Source: Luxibacter massiliensis
Lineage (GTDB): Bacteria > Bacillota > Clostridia > Lachnospirales > Lachnospiraceae
DNA length: 64,000 bases
Assembly: GCF_900604355.1 (NCBI RefSeq)
Contig: NZ_UWOE01000001.1
Span: forward strand, 1,674,001 to 1,738,000
Direction: 5' to 3'
Part shown: piece after piece, positions 8,867-17,913 of the stretch
Numbering within the stretch: position 1 is the first letter of the stretch
Layout: the number at the start of each line of letters is the position of its first letter
Program-made: the position numbers and the translations under genes
The notes under the pieces: generated by a model
What the model was told of the DNA's origin: nothing
The model's input: the letters and a program-made list of their open reading frames with translations, nothing else
The model's database searches: none

Positions 8867-10246
8867 TTGGCAAGTCGAAAGGACAATTCTATTAATATAA
8901 AAAAGTATAAAAGAACACGTGACATGAACGTTGGCATTTTTATTTTTGCCATTGTATTAATTTACCTGATCGTAACGATAGTTATGTATGCGACAACCAA
9001 ACGGATTTCCACATATGAAGTGAGAGAGGGGAGTATATTAAAGGACAACTCATATACAGGGCTTGTATTGAGGGAGGAACAGCTCATTAATGCAGAGAAG
9101 TCGGGATATATTAATTATTTTCAGAATGAAAACAGTAAGGTCAAGGCAGGGACGAATATCTATGCCATTTCTGCCGGAAAATTATCATACGGCGATGAGG
9201 GCGGGGAATCTGCCGTCACTCTGAGTCCTGAGGAGCAGTCAGCGCTGGTCGTAAAAACACAAAATTTTAATGAAAATTTTAACCCGCAGAAATTTTCTTC
9301 TGTGTATTCTTTGAAGAATGAGATTACTAACACTATGCAGACTGCATCCAACCAGACTAAGACTGCCCGGATGGATTCTGTAATCTCCCAAAATGGCGGG
9401 ACGGCAGATATATATTCTACCTCCCGGGACGGCCTTGTGGTCCTGAGTTTTGACGGATGTGAGTCCCTCACTGAAGATTCCTTTAAAAAAGACGATTTTG
9501 ACCGCAGTACCTATGAGAGTGTTGGGCTGGAGGATAATATGCAGGTAAAGGCGGGGGATCCGGCATATAAATTAGTGACAAGTGAAAATTGGTCTGTTAT
9601 CGTAGAATTAGATGAAAGCGCCGCCAGAGAATTGGCAGATGTGACGTATGTAAAAACCAGGATCGATAAGGACAGTGAAACTATATGGGCCAACTTTTCT
9701 ATTATGAGCAGGGATGGAGCCTATTATGGCAAGCTGGACTATGACAACTCCATGATACGCTATGCAAATGACAGATTTTTGAATATAGAATTGATCCTGG
9801 AGGATGAGAGCGGTTTAAAGATTCCTAAAAGCTCAGTGATAGAGAAAGATTTTTATGTGATACCCGAGGAATATATTACATATGGCGGAAATAGTTCATC
9901 TCCAGGCGTGAATGTACAAAAGGGGAGCGGTGTTTCTTTTCAGACAGTGGATATTTACAAAACAACGGAAGAAGGGGACGTTTATTTGAATCCGTCTCAA
10001 TTTGGCCAGGGAACTGTGCTTGTCAGGCCAGAATCTTCCGAGACCTTGGAATTGAAGGAAACTCAGCCCTTGAAGGGAGTGTACAATATCAATAAAGGAT
10101 ATGCCGTATTCAAGCAGATTACTGTTTTATGTGAAAGTGACGAGTATTATATAGTGCAGGAGGGTGATTCCTATGGATTGTATAATTATGACCATATAGT
10201 ACAGGACGGAAGTTCGGTAGAAGAAGACGAAGTTGTTTTTCAATAG
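8867..10246 (+). CDS. HlyD-like single-pass membrane protein of the sepF cluster
   Basis: About 459 residues: a short basic cytoplasmic N-terminus, one membrane helix (VGIFIFAIVLIYLIVTIVMY), then a long extracytoplasmic part with a biotinyl/lipoyl-like hairpin reminiscent of HlyD/RND membrane fusion proteins. TTG 8867 is preferred because GGAGG at 8853-8857 lies 9 nt upstream; the in-frame ATG at 8816 has only a distant GAGGGAG. It is directly upstream of yggS and sepF, so an envelope or division-related job is plausible. No dedicated ABC or outer partner is next to it, so an efflux role is unproven. Confidence 0.72.
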   Translation: MASRKDNSINIKKYKRTRDMNVGIFIFAIVLIYLIVTIVMYATTKRISTYEVREGSILKDNSYTGLVLREEQLINAEKSGYINYFQNENSKVKAGTNIYAISAGKLSYGDEGGESAVTLSPEEQSALVVKTQNFNENFNPQKFSSVYSLKNEITNTMQTASNQTKTARMDSVISQNGGTADIYSTSRDGLVVLSFDGCESLTEDSFKKDDFDRSTYESVGLEDNMQVKAGDPAYKLVTSENWSVIVELDESAARELADVTYVKTRIDKDSETIWANFSIMSRDGAYYGKLDYDNSMIRYANDRFLNIELILEDESGLKIPKSSVIEKDFYVIPEEYITYGGNSSSPGVNVQKGSGVSFQTVDIYKTTEEGDVYLNPSQFGQGTVLVRPESSETLELKETQPLKGVYNINKGYAVFKQITVLCESDEYYIVQEGDSYGLYNYDHIVQDGSSVEEDEVVFQ

Positions 10247-10282
10247 ACAGAAAATTTATTTTTAATGTTAGGAGTTACAGTG

Positions 10283-10975
10283 ATGATCAAAGAGCAGTTG
10301 GAAGTAGTAGAGCAGAAGATACAGGCAGCCTGCAGAAGGGCAGGCAGAGAACGCTCAGAAGTTACATTGATTGCAGTGAGCAAGACAAAACCCGTGGATC
10401 TCCTTAAGGAGGCATATGATGCAGGAGCCAGGGAATTCGGGGAAAATAAAGTCCAGGAGCTGATGGATAAGATTGACGTACTTCCTGAAGATATTAACTG
10501 GCATATGATAGGGCATCTGCAGACAAATAAAGTAAAATACATAGTGAGCAGGACATGCTTGATCCATTCAGTGGATTCCATGAAGCTTGCCCAGGCCATT
10601 GACAAGGAGGCCGCAAAGAAAAACTGTATTGCAAAGGTACTGGTTGAGGTAAATGTGGCGGGGGAGGAAAGCAAATTTGGCCTAAAAGTTGATGAAGTGG
10701 TTCCATTTATTGAAAAAGCAGCTCTCCTGCCTAATATAAAGGTATGCGGACTTATGACTATAGCTCCCTTTGTAGAAGATCCAGAGGAAAATCGTCCGGT
10801 TTTCGCTGATTTACAGAAATTATCTGTTGACATTAGGAAGAAAAACATTGATAATGTTAATGTGAGCATACTCTCGATGGGGATGACCAATGACTATGAA
10901 GTTGCGATTGAAGAGGGCGCAACTATGATCCGTGTAGGCACTGGTATATTTGGCGCCAGGAATTATGCCAATTAA
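10283..10975 (+). CDS. yggS: YggS/PROSC-family pyridoxal phosphate homeostasis protein
   Basis: PLP-binding single-domain protein with the alanine racemase-type barrel that buffers PLP. The PLP lysine is in AVSKTKP near residue 35, and the family motifs FGENKVQEL and WHMIGHLQTNK follow. ATG 10283 has GGAG at 10271-10274, 8 nt upstream; the earlier in-frame ATG at 10265 would put that site inside the gene. It precedes sepF, the usual ylmE-ylmF order of Firmicutes division clusters. Confidence 0.94.
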   Translation: MIKEQLEVVEQKIQAACRRAGRERSEVTLIAVSKTKPVDLLKEAYDAGAREFGENKVQELMDKIDVLPEDINWHMIGHLQTNKVKYIVSRTCLIHSVDSMKLAQAIDKEAAKKNCIAKVLVEVNVAGEESKFGLKVDEVVPFIEKAALLPNIKVCGLMTIAPFVEDPEENRPVFADLQKLSVDIRKKNIDNVNVSILSMGMTNDYEVAIEEGATMIRVGTGIFGARNYAN

Positions 10976-11047
10976 ACGGGTTCATTGGTAGCGGAGATGT
11001 TTGCGAAATAAGATTATGTTAGGAGAGCATAAGATAGGAGTGTAAAT

Positions 11048-11581
11048 ATGGGTGTGTTTGATAAATTTTTGGACATCATGAAGTTGAACGACGATGATTA
11101 TGATGACGACGATTTCTATGATGATGAGTTCGATGATGATGATTTTGACGATAAATCACGTCACTCTCTGTTTACCAAAAAGAGCAGGGATGACTACGAT
11201 GATTTTGACATTCAGGAAAATAAAAAATCCGCTGCATCAGGCAGCGGCAAGGTAACTCCTATGCGCCAGCCTGCATCCAGAAAAAATGGCAATATGGAGG
11301 TCTGTGTGGTGAAGCCTTCTTCTGTGGATGATTCCAGGGAAATTACGGAGACACTTCTGGCCGGCCGCACAGTTATATTGAACCTGGAGGGGATGGATCT
11401 GGAGATTGCACAGCGGATTATTGACTTTATATCTGGCGCTGCATTTGCCATCAGCGGGAACCTTCAGAAGATATCTAATTATATCTTTCTTGTGACGCCG
11501 ACTAATGTAGACATTTCCGGCGATTTACAGGACTTGCTGAGCGGATCTATGGAGACGGCCAACGTAAAAGGAAGATTTTAA
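11048..11581 (+). CDS. sepF: Cell division protein SepF
   Basis: Membrane-associated FtsZ-bundling partner. The 177-residue protein starts with a short amphipathic helix (GVFDKFLDIMKL), followed by a strikingly acidic Asp/Tyr-rich linker (about residues 14-60) and the C-terminal SepF core with EITETLLAGRTVILNLEG and the FISGAAFAISGNLQKI region. ATAGGAGTGTAAAT precedes the ATG. The Asp-rich linker is longer and more acidic than in Bacillus SepF. Confidence 0.93.
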   Translation: MGVFDKFLDIMKLNDDDYDDDDFYDDEFDDDDFDDKSRHSLFTKKSRDDYDDFDIQENKKSAASGSGKVTPMRQPASRKNGNMEVCVVKPSSVDDSREITETLLAGRTVILNLEGMDLEIAQRIIDFISGAAFAISGNLQKISNYIFLVTPTNVDISGDLQDLLSGSMETANVKGRF

Positions 11582-11588
11582 GATTAGT

Positions 11589-12377
11589 ATGACAAAGGAA
11601 GAACAGCTATTGGAAAGGCGGCTTGCTGAACTGTCAAAGACCGCATACCACCGTAATATTGTTACATATTCAGATTTTTTAAATCTGAATGAATTAAATA
11701 TTCTTTATTCTCTGCCGAAAGATAAGCTGTATACAAGATATATCACTTTCGGCGGATATGTCCCAGCAGAGCGTCAGATGGCAGCTTTCCTACCTGATGC
11801 TCTTTATTTGTGCGGCATTTTTGGGGAAGATGAGACTGTGCTTCATCAGAACTTCCCTTTTTGTGCAGTTTATGTTAAGCCCGCCCATGAAAAATATGCA
11901 GAGGACTTAACCCACCGTGACTACCTGGGAGCAGTACTGAATTTGGGAATTGAGCGTTCACGCTTAGGGGACATACTCATTGTTGGGAAAGGGGCCATAC
12001 TCTTTATCTGCAGCTCGCTTAAGGAGTACCTGACAGAGGGACTTCGGCGTGTCCGCCATACAGATGTATCTGTTTCCCTGGCAGATATGGATACTTTTAC
12101 ATATACTCCAAGGATTGAGGAGATAAAAGGGACTGTTGCCTCTGTCCGCTTAGACAGCTTGTTATCTCTGGCGTTTTCTTCTTCACGTACGAAACTCTCT
12201 GGACTGACAGAGGGGGGTAAAGTGTATGTCAATGGGCGGCTCATTACAAGCAATGGCTTCCAGCCCAAAGAAAACGATGTGATCTCAGTCAGAGGTATGG
12301 GCAAGTTTCAGTATATAGGCACTTTATCCAAGACAAAAAAGAATAGAATTTTTGTTATTATACATAAATATGTGTAA
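11589..12377 (+). CDS. ylmH: YlmH-family S4-domain RNA-binding protein
   Basis: A 262-residue cytosolic protein with the conserved YlmH N-terminal region and a C-terminal S4 RNA-binding domain (VRLDSLLSLAFSSSRTKLSGL, then VNGRLITSNGFQPKENDVISVRG). In other Firmicutes this family acts on ribosomes with peptidyl-tRNA; that is family knowledge. It follows sepF by 7 bp with only a weak ribosome site, suggesting coupled translation. Confidence 0.88.
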   Translation: MTKEEQLLERRLAELSKTAYHRNIVTYSDFLNLNELNILYSLPKDKLYTRYITFGGYVPAERQMAAFLPDALYLCGIFGEDETVLHQNFPFCAVYVKPAHEKYAEDLTHRDYLGAVLNLGIERSRLGDILIVGKGAILFICSSLKEYLTEGLRRVRHTDVSVSLADMDTFTYTPRIEEIKGTVASVRLDSLLSLAFSSSRTKLSGLTEGGKVYVNGRLITSNGFQPKENDVISVRGMGKFQYIGTLSKTKKNRIFVIIHKYV

Positions 12378-12408
12378 ATTCTATATTAGCTGTAAAGGAA
12401 AGTGAATT

Positions 12409-12933
12409 ATGGACAATAGAAGTACCAAGACAGCCTGGAGTTATTTGCTGGCTGTTGTAAGCTGCGCTGTATTGATTGTTTTGGATCAGGCAACAAAATG
12501 GATGGCAGTTGTGTATTTGAAAGATCAGCCTCCTTTTATAATCTGGGAGGGAATATTTAAGCTTGAATATTTGGAAAACAGAGGGGCGGCCTTTGGGCTC
12601 ATGCAGAACAGGCAGATCCTGTTTGCTGTTGGGGCTGTATTGATTGTGGCCCTAGTGGGGGTTATTTACCGGAAAATGCCACATACACGAAGATATTATC
12701 TTCTGAGACTCTGTTTTGTGCTTCTTAGTTCAGGGGCCGTGGGAAATCTGATAGACAGAGTACGCTTAAATTATGTGGTCGATTTCTTTTATTTTGAATT
12801 AATAGATTTTCCTATCTTTAATGTAGCTGATTGCTATGTTGTGGCCGCCTGCATTTTATTTGCATACTCTATTCTATTTTACTATAAGGAGGAAGAGCTG
12901 AATTGTTTTTCGCTCCGGAAGAGGTCAGGTTGA
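12409..12933 (+). CDS. lspA: Lipoprotein signal peptidase (signal peptidase II)
   Basis: Aspartyl membrane protease that removes signal peptides of prolipoproteins. There are four membrane helices and both catalytic Asp motifs: SSGAVGNLIDRVRL and FNVADCYVV. The length of 174 residues is normal. AAAGGAAAGTGAATT precedes the ATG. In many relatives divIVA lies between ylmH and lspA; here the gap is only 31 bp and holds no gene. Confidence 0.95.
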   Translation: MDNRSTKTAWSYLLAVVSCAVLIVLDQATKWMAVVYLKDQPPFIIWEGIFKLEYLENRGAAFGLMQNRQILFAVGAVLIVALVGVIYRKMPHTRRYYLLRLCFVLLSSGAVGNLIDRVRLNYVVDFFYFELIDFPIFNVADCYVVAACILFAYSILFYYKEEELNCFSLRKRSG

Positions 12934-12936
12934 CAG

Positions 12937-13848
12937 ATGGAAGAATTATATTTTACTGCCACAGAACAGGGAATACGTATAGATAAATTCCTATCAGAAA
13001 CAATGCCTGAAGTTTCGCGCTCCTATATCCAGAAGCTGATTAGAGAGGGGGCGGCCACATCTGACGGAAAAACGGTAAAGCCTAACTATAAGCTAGATGC
13101 CGGGGAAGTAGTGAGAGTCTTTCTGCCTGAGCCAGAGATGCCCGATATTCTCCCAGAGGATATACCTCTGGATATTTTATATGAGGACAATGATATTTTG
13201 ATCCTCAATAAACCTAAAGGCATGGTTGTCCATCCGGCCCCCGGCCACTATAGCGGTACAATAGTCAATGCAGTCATGTATCACTGCCAAAATGAACTTT
13301 CTGGCATTAATGGGGTTTTACGGCCCGGGATTGTCCACAGGATAGACATGGATACTACAGGCTCCCTGGTAGTCTGTAAGAATGACGCCGCACACCAGGC
13401 TCTGGCCCTGCAGCTTAAGGAGCATAAGATTACAAGAAAATATCATGCCATTATTGTCGGGAACCTGAAAGCAGACAAGGGAACAGTCGATGCTTCCATA
13501 GGTCGCCATCCCATTGACAGAAAGCGTATGAGTGTCCATTCCCGCAATGGGCGCCATGCCGTCACACATTACCGTGTGCTTGAGCGCTTTGGAAATTATT
13601 CTTATATTGAATGTGAGCTGGAAACCGGGCGGACACACCAAATCCGTGTGCATATGTCCAGCATAGGGCATCCCATTCTCGGTGATACTGTTTATGGCCC
13701 ACAAAAATGTCCCTTTAACCTGACTGGCCAGACTCTCCACGCAAAGATACTGGGTATCATACATCCCTCTACAGGGGAATATATGGAATTTGATGCGCCT
13801 ATACCCGAATATTTTCTGAAAATACTAGCACAATTACGAAGAAGATAA
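12937..13848 (+). CDS. rluD: RluD-family 23S rRNA pseudouridine synthase
   Basis: Pseudouridine synthase with an N-terminal S4 domain (RIDKFLSETMPEVSRSYIQKL) and the RluA/RluD catalytic domain. The catalytic Asp is in the motif VHRIDMDTTG, and later signatures include ETGRTHQIRVHM. It starts 3 bp after lspA, the usual order, with AGGTCAGG as ribosome site. The exact rRNA positions modified cannot be told from sequence. Confidence 0.93.
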   Translation: MEELYFTATEQGIRIDKFLSETMPEVSRSYIQKLIREGAATSDGKTVKPNYKLDAGEVVRVFLPEPEMPDILPEDIPLDILYEDNDILILNKPKGMVVHPAPGHYSGTIVNAVMYHCQNELSGINGVLRPGIVHRIDMDTTGSLVVCKNDAAHQALALQLKEHKITRKYHAIIVGNLKADKGTVDASIGRHPIDRKRMSVHSRNGRHAVTHYRVLERFGNYSYIECELETGRTHQIRVHMSSIGHPILGDTVYGPQKCPFNLTGQTLHAKILGIIHPSTGEYMEFDAPIPEYFLKILAQLRRR

Positions 13849-13964
13849 ACAAAAAGCATGTTTTTTATTGTAAATTTCTTTTTCATCTTATATAATAACT
13901 AATATAAAAGTTACCTGGTAGATGGACAGCAAAGCCTGGTTGACGTAAAAGGAGAGTGACTGGT

Positions 13965-14612
13965 ATGAAAACAAACACAATTATTACAATCGGCAGACAG
14001 TTCGGCAGCGCAGGACGTGAGATCGGCTATAAGGTTGCAGATCACTTTGGGATTAAACTTTATGATAAAGAGATGCTTGCAAGAGCCGCAAAGGAGAGCG
14101 GGATTTGTGAGGAGATTTTTGAGTCACATGATGAGAGGCCTACCAACAGCTTCTTGTATTCATTAGTGATGGATACCTATTCTATGGGATATTCAGGCAA
14201 TACGTATTCTGACATGCCAATCAACCACAAGGTTTTTCTTGCGCAGTTTGATGCGATCAAAAAGATTGCGGATGAAGGGCCCTGTATCCTTGTAGGACGG
14301 TGTGCTGATTATGCACTGGAGTCTTATGACAATGTAGTCAGTGTATTTATACATGCAGATTTAGATGCACGTATCCGCCGCATTGCAAGGATTTATGATT
14401 TGACAGATGCCAAGGCTAAGGACATGATTATCAAGACAGATAAGAAGAGAGCCAGTTACTATAATTATTATACAAATAAAAAATGGTCTGATTCGGAGAG
14501 CTATGAACTCTGCCTTAATAGTGCAGAACTTGGGGTAGAGGGTACCGCCCGGGTTATTGAACAATATGTCACTTTAAAAGAAGAATTGGCAGGCAGAGAG
14601 AAAAAACTTTAG
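13965..14612 (+). CDS. Cytidylate kinase-like family protein
   Basis: A 215-residue P-loop kinase-fold protein of the cytidylate kinase-like family common in Clostridia. It begins IITIGRQFGSAGREIGYKVAD, a kinase-like P-loop variant, followed by GIKLYDKEML. ATG 13965 fits the AAAGGAGA site at 13948-13955; the in-frame GTG 13956 abuts that site. True cytidylate kinase (cmk) is a different, better-defined protein, so the substrate is uncertain. Confidence 0.82.
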   Translation: MKTNTIITIGRQFGSAGREIGYKVADHFGIKLYDKEMLARAAKESGICEEIFESHDERPTNSFLYSLVMDTYSMGYSGNTYSDMPINHKVFLAQFDAIKKIADEGPCILVGRCADYALESYDNVVSVFIHADLDARIRRIARIYDLTDAKAKDMIIKTDKKRASYYNYYTNKKWSDSESYELCLNSAELGVEGTARVIEQYVTLKEELAGREKKL

Positions 14613-14654
14613 AATATTCCCAGTGGGTTAGTACTTACACAGGGCAGAAGTGCA

Positions 14655-14713
14655 GGCAGGGATTTTAACAGCAGAATGAATGGTTTCTGCAGAAGTTAAA
14701 TCCCTGTCTTTTT
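14655..14713 (+). terminator. Rho-independent terminator after the kinase-like gene
   Basis: A long stem pairs 14655-14669 with 14695-14708 (one bulged base) and contains an inner GCAGA/TCTGC stem. It is followed by TTTTT. It lies 42 bp after the kinase-like stop codon. Confidence 0.8.
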
Positions 14714-14734
14714 CCATGTAAAAGGCAGATATTT

Positions 14735-14912
14735 GGGTATACCTTGCTGGACGAAGTCCATCCGTCCGAAGGACATATGTTAAGGGATGCCCTGTGGGGA
14801 TGCCCTGTGGGTATACCTTGCTGGACGGAGTCCATCCGTCCGAAGGACATGTGTTAAGGGATGCCCTGTGGGTATACCTTGCTGGACGGAGTCCATGCGT
14901 CCGAAGGACATG
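14735..14912. repeat. Tandem 61-bp repeats (about three copies) with internal hairpins
   Basis: Three copies begin at 14735, 14809 and 14870 with GGGTATACCTTGCTGGACG. Copies two and three are exactly 61 bp apart. The first spacing is 74 bp because a 13-bp piece (GGGGATGCCCTGT) is duplicated. Each copy contains a short hairpin, GGACGGA/TCCGTCC around five bases. The array sits between convergent genes. A diverged single copy of the same motif occurs near 21587-21636. Confidence 0.85.
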
Positions 14913-14937
14913 CAAATGCAATATGAGATAAGTATGT

Positions 14938-15672
14938 TTATCTCTCGCGCAGGATGCGCTTAGGCCATCCTTGTATATTACCGTTTAGTATTGCATGGAA
15001 CATCCGCTCCCGTGTCCCGGTATGTTCCAGATTAAGCCTTTTAACCAGATCCTTGGCATACTGGCGCTTAGTATATCCGTCTATGGGACATCTACTTTTT
15101 ACAACTGGAAGATCATACTTATTTTTAAACCCAACAATATCCGCTTCATCGATAAACATCAGGGGACGTATTACTGTCAGATCCATCCGGTCAAGATACA
15201 GCATAGGAGAAAAAGAATAGAACCGTCCCTCAAATATGAGGGAGAGGAGCATGGTCTCAATTATATCGTCCTTGTGGTGGGCATAGGCCACTTTATTGCA
15301 TCCCATTTCCCTGACCGCTTCATTGAGCGCGCCTTTTCTCATTTTCGCACACAGCGAACAGGGATTTGACTCCTTACGCACATCAAAAAGAATATGGTAA
15401 ATATCGGAAGGCACTATACGGTAGGGGATGTCCATCTCACGGCATAGTTCCTTAACCGGACTTAAATCAAAATCCTGGAATCCCAGGTCTACTGTAATGG
15501 CGCTGAGACTGAATTGTTTGGGGTAAAACCGTTTCAGGCCATGGAGGGCATAGAGCAGGGTCAGACTGTCCTTACCCCCGGATATCCCTACAGCAATATG
15601 GTCTCCCTCCTGTATCATGCCGAATTCATCCACTGCTTTTCTCGTAAAACTAAGTAATCTCTGTAACTGCAT
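14938..15672 (-). CDS. ttcA: TtcA-like tRNA 2-thiolation protein (PP-loop ATPase)
   Basis: PP-loop ATP pyrophosphatase of the TtcA/TtuA group that adenylates a tRNA base before sulfur transfer. The PP-loop SGGKDSLTLLYAL is near residue 30, and a CxxC pair (CSLCAKMRKGAL) fits the iron-sulfur cluster ligands. The length is 244 residues. The specific modification (2-thiocytidine 32 or another) is inferred from the family. Confidence 0.85.
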   Translation of the reverse strand: MQLQRLLSFTRKAVDEFGMIQEGDHIAVGISGGKDSLTLLYALHGLKRFYPKQFSLSAITVDLGFQDFDLSPVKELCREMDIPYRIVPSDIYHILFDVRKESNPCSLCAKMRKGALNEAVREMGCNKVAYAHHKDDIIETMLLSLIFEGRFYSFSPMLYLDRMDLTVIRPLMFIDEADIVGFKNKYDLPVVKSRCPIDGYTKRQYAKDLVKRLNLEHTGTRERMFHAILNGNIQGWPKRILRER

Positions 15673-15791
15673 ATTTTTAAAGTCCTTTCCATTGCTGCAT
15701 AATCATATTCTAAGTCGTTTTGTAAATAAAGACAAGATTAAGTCCCGCCGCTTGCGTCAGGATTTTTGCCTTATAATAAAACAGATCCTTG

Positions 15792-16859
15792 TCAGGGTTC
15801 CCTGAGCCTGACGGCCTTGGCTGCCTGACGGCGCCGGTTTTCATCTATTGCAGCATAATGCTTTTTCGTTGTATTGACATCCTTATGTCCAAGTACATCC
15901 GCCACAAGATAGATATCGCCTGTCTCTTTGTAGAGTGTGGTTCCATAAGTACTCCGCAGTTTGTGGGGAGTAATTTTTTTATTTGGCGTAACTTCACGGG
16001 CGTATTTTTTTACCATATTTTCTACGGCCTGTACCCCCATCCTGCGCCTCTGGGTGGAGAGGAAAAGGGCATTCTCATGGCCAGGCAGGGGAGCAGCAGA
16101 TTTTCTGGAAGTGTATAGGTACATTTTTAATGCATCTGCCACCTCCTCACCAAAATATACGACCATCTCATTTCCGCCTTTTCGGGTTACTTTGATGCCA
16201 TTATTTTTAAAATCAATATCTTGTATATCTAGTCCAACACATTCAGATACACGTATGCCAGTGCCTAAAAGTAAGGTGATAATAGCTAAATCTCTATTTT
16301 TAGTTTTCTCATAATATACTTTACGCTGACCGGTCAGTTCGTCGCCGCCATGCTCAATATAATCAAGCAGGGAAGCCACCTCGTCTGTATCCAGGCGGAT
16401 AATGGCTTTTTCATGAAGTTTCGGCATATCAACAAGCAAAGTAGGATTTTTTTTGATAACCTGACGTTTAAAAAAATAGGCATAAAAGCTCCTCAGGGCC
16501 GACATCTTTCTCGAAAGACCTTTTTCCGTATTGGTCATCTGTTTATCTTCAGGATTCAGATATACCTTCAAGTATTCTTGATATTCTTCAATATCCACTG
16601 GTTCAATACGCTCCAGATCCTGCAGAGTAAACATATTCATCGTATAATTCTTGTAAGCTGGATTATTCTCCATTAAAAAATGAAAGAAAACCCGAATATC
16701 ATAGGCATACGAAATCCGGGTCCTGGCAGAAGTTTTAGGTTCTACGGCACGGAAATAATCCCTGGCAAAATCAGGCAGTGATTTTAAAATCTCCCTTAGG
16801 CGCAATGTATTGTCTATGTAGGCCTGCTCATGATATGTTTTTAGATTTTGATTTGGCAT
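15792..16859 (-). CDS. Xer-type tyrosine recombinase
   Basis: Site-specific recombinase of the phage integrase/Xer family, about 355 residues, with an N-terminal SAM-like DNA-binding domain and a C-terminal catalytic domain. Catalytic residues are visible in order: Arg in GTGIRVSEC, Lys in KGGNE, HxxR in HKLRST, His/Trp position in LGHKDVNTT, and the nucleophile Tyr in KKHYAAI. ATG 16859 is chosen because AGGGGGTATCTT precedes it. No att sites or excision partner are evident, and decayed coding remnants lie upstream. It could be a chromosomal XerC/D-like enzyme or a leftover integrase. Confidence 0.85.
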   Translation of the reverse strand: MPNQNLKTYHEQAYIDNTLRLREILKSLPDFARDYFRAVEPKTSARTRISYAYDIRVFFHFLMENNPAYKNYTMNMFTLQDLERIEPVDIEEYQEYLKVYLNPEDKQMTNTEKGLSRKMSALRSFYAYFFKRQVIKKNPTLLVDMPKLHEKAIIRLDTDEVASLLDYIEHGGDELTGQRKVYYEKTKNRDLAIITLLLGTGIRVSECVGLDIQDIDFKNNGIKVTRKGGNEMVVYFGEEVADALKMYLYTSRKSAAPLPGHENALFLSTQRRRMGVQAVENMVKKYAREVTPNKKITPHKLRSTYGTTLYKETGDIYLVADVLGHKDVNTTKKHYAAIDENRRRQAAKAVRLREP

Positions 16860-17462
16860 AAGATACCCCCTGAAATACAAAAGAAACCTATTTAACAGGA
16901 TTGATTATATCATAACTAGCTTTTTATGTCTATATCTTTTGGAAAAATCGGTATTTGTCGTATAGATATATTTATACCCCTATTACTCCGGTATCCATGT
17001 AACCCTCATAATTTTTTCAGATAATCAAATTGGCCTGGTCTCTTGTCCCGATGAACGTATTGTGTTCTACGTTATCGTATTTAACCCAGCCGTCTTTTTA
17101 TTTGGCAGAAAAGCTAAAAGGCCATATATCTAAATACACAATAAGCTATTGTAGAAAGGTAATTATATATAACCTGATACCGGATTCGAATCATCTGCAT
17201 ATCAAAGTATTGCTGAAATCTGTAAAGATTTGGGTTATAATAATATAAGAAGTTAAATGCTGTACACAAAGCAACCTACTTCCTGATCAACCGTCATACG
17301 GTAACTAACTGATTAACAAATGAACAAAGAGACAGTGGTTGGAGCCTCGTATGAACCATCACAAGTGGTAGGAGGAATGAACCAGTCCACAGTATCTTAA
17401 AATAGCATAGTCTAAAAGGTAAAGAATGACTATGACAATACTAATAGTTAGGAGGTGATAAA
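16860..17462. other. Gene-poor stretch with decayed coding remnants
   Basis: No convincing intact gene. A short open frame ending at about 17253 reads like protein (DTGFESSAYQSIAEICKD) but has a stop just upstream and no start or ribosome site. A 26-codon frame at 17320-17400 lacks a ribosome site. The impression is of gene debris between the recombinase and the following small gene. The last 15 bp hold AGGAGGTGATAAA, the ribosome site of the next gene. Confidence 0.45.
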
Positions 17463-17885
17463 ATGAAGTCAAAATTAAACATACTGTACGGCGTGATGAT
17501 ATTTTTGCTGATACTTGCCGTAGGAGCAAGCGCATACAGCAAGTATTACCAGGACGTGGAAACCCAAAAGCTGGAGAAACAAATAAAGGAATTGCAAAGC
17601 CAACTTGCAGAGAACTCTACTGCCCCATCGGGCGGGGCAGACTACAGCGGTGAGATTTCCCGAATTGATACAGAAATACAGGGACTCAGGGAATTATATG
17701 CTGAAATGACCTATTTGTATGACAGCACCAATGAGAGCCTGACCGATAAGTGCGGGCAGATTCCCGATATGCAGGATAGGCTGACCAGCATTGAAACCCA
17801 GATTCAAGGTTTGTGGGACACGCTAGAGGGTGCGGGACTTACGCACGCGAATGAGCCAACCCCTGAGTGGGCGGCAGGAAATTAA
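17463..17885 (+). CDS. Hypothetical signal-anchored coiled-coil protein
   Basis: A 140-residue protein with a strong AGGAGGTGAT ribosome site. It has one N-terminal membrane helix (ILYGVMIFLLILAVGASAYS), then two stretches of heptad-rich sequence (about 35-50 and 65-120) separated by a Gly/Ser/Pro linker. No family is recognised. It lies among gene debris next to a Xer recombinase, so it may belong to a decayed mobile element. Confidence 0.65.
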   Translation: MKSKLNILYGVMIFLLILAVGASAYSKYYQDVETQKLEKQIKELQSQLAENSTAPSGGADYSGEISRIDTEIQGLRELYAEMTYLYDSTNESLTDKCGQIPDMQDRLTSIETQIQGLWDTLEGAGLTHANEPTPEWAAGN

Positions 17886-17891
17886 GTTAAT

Positions 17892-17913
17892 GGGGAGGGT
17901 CATACCCTCCCTA
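17892..17913. terminator. Hairpin terminator after the coiled-coil gene
   Basis: GGGAGGGT at 17893-17900 pairs perfectly with ACCCTCCC at 17904-17911 around a 3-nt loop, just after the stop at 17885. The following T-tract is weak. It can also serve the minus strand. Confidence 0.65.

Noticed and set aside
14735..14912. CRISPR array
   Set aside because: Copies are contiguous 61-bp units without unique spacers, and no cas genes are in the window.
14628..14921. 97-codon minus-strand frame over the tandem repeats
   Set aside because: It is only the translation of the 61-bp repeats (repeated LRTDGLRPARYT) with no ribosome site.
15792..16859. Active integrase marking an integrative element boundary
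   Set aside because: No att repeats, excisionase or mobilisation genes are seen beside it; the enzyme also fits a chromosomal Xer protein.
17030..17248. 72-codon plus-strand frame upstream of the coiled-coil gene
   Set aside because: No ribosome site, composition unlike real genes, and a better coding-like remnant runs in another frame over the same bases.
16860..17460. Possible tRNA suggested by GGATTCGAATC near 17180
   Set aside because: No matching acceptor or anticodon arms and no cloverleaf could be drawn around it.
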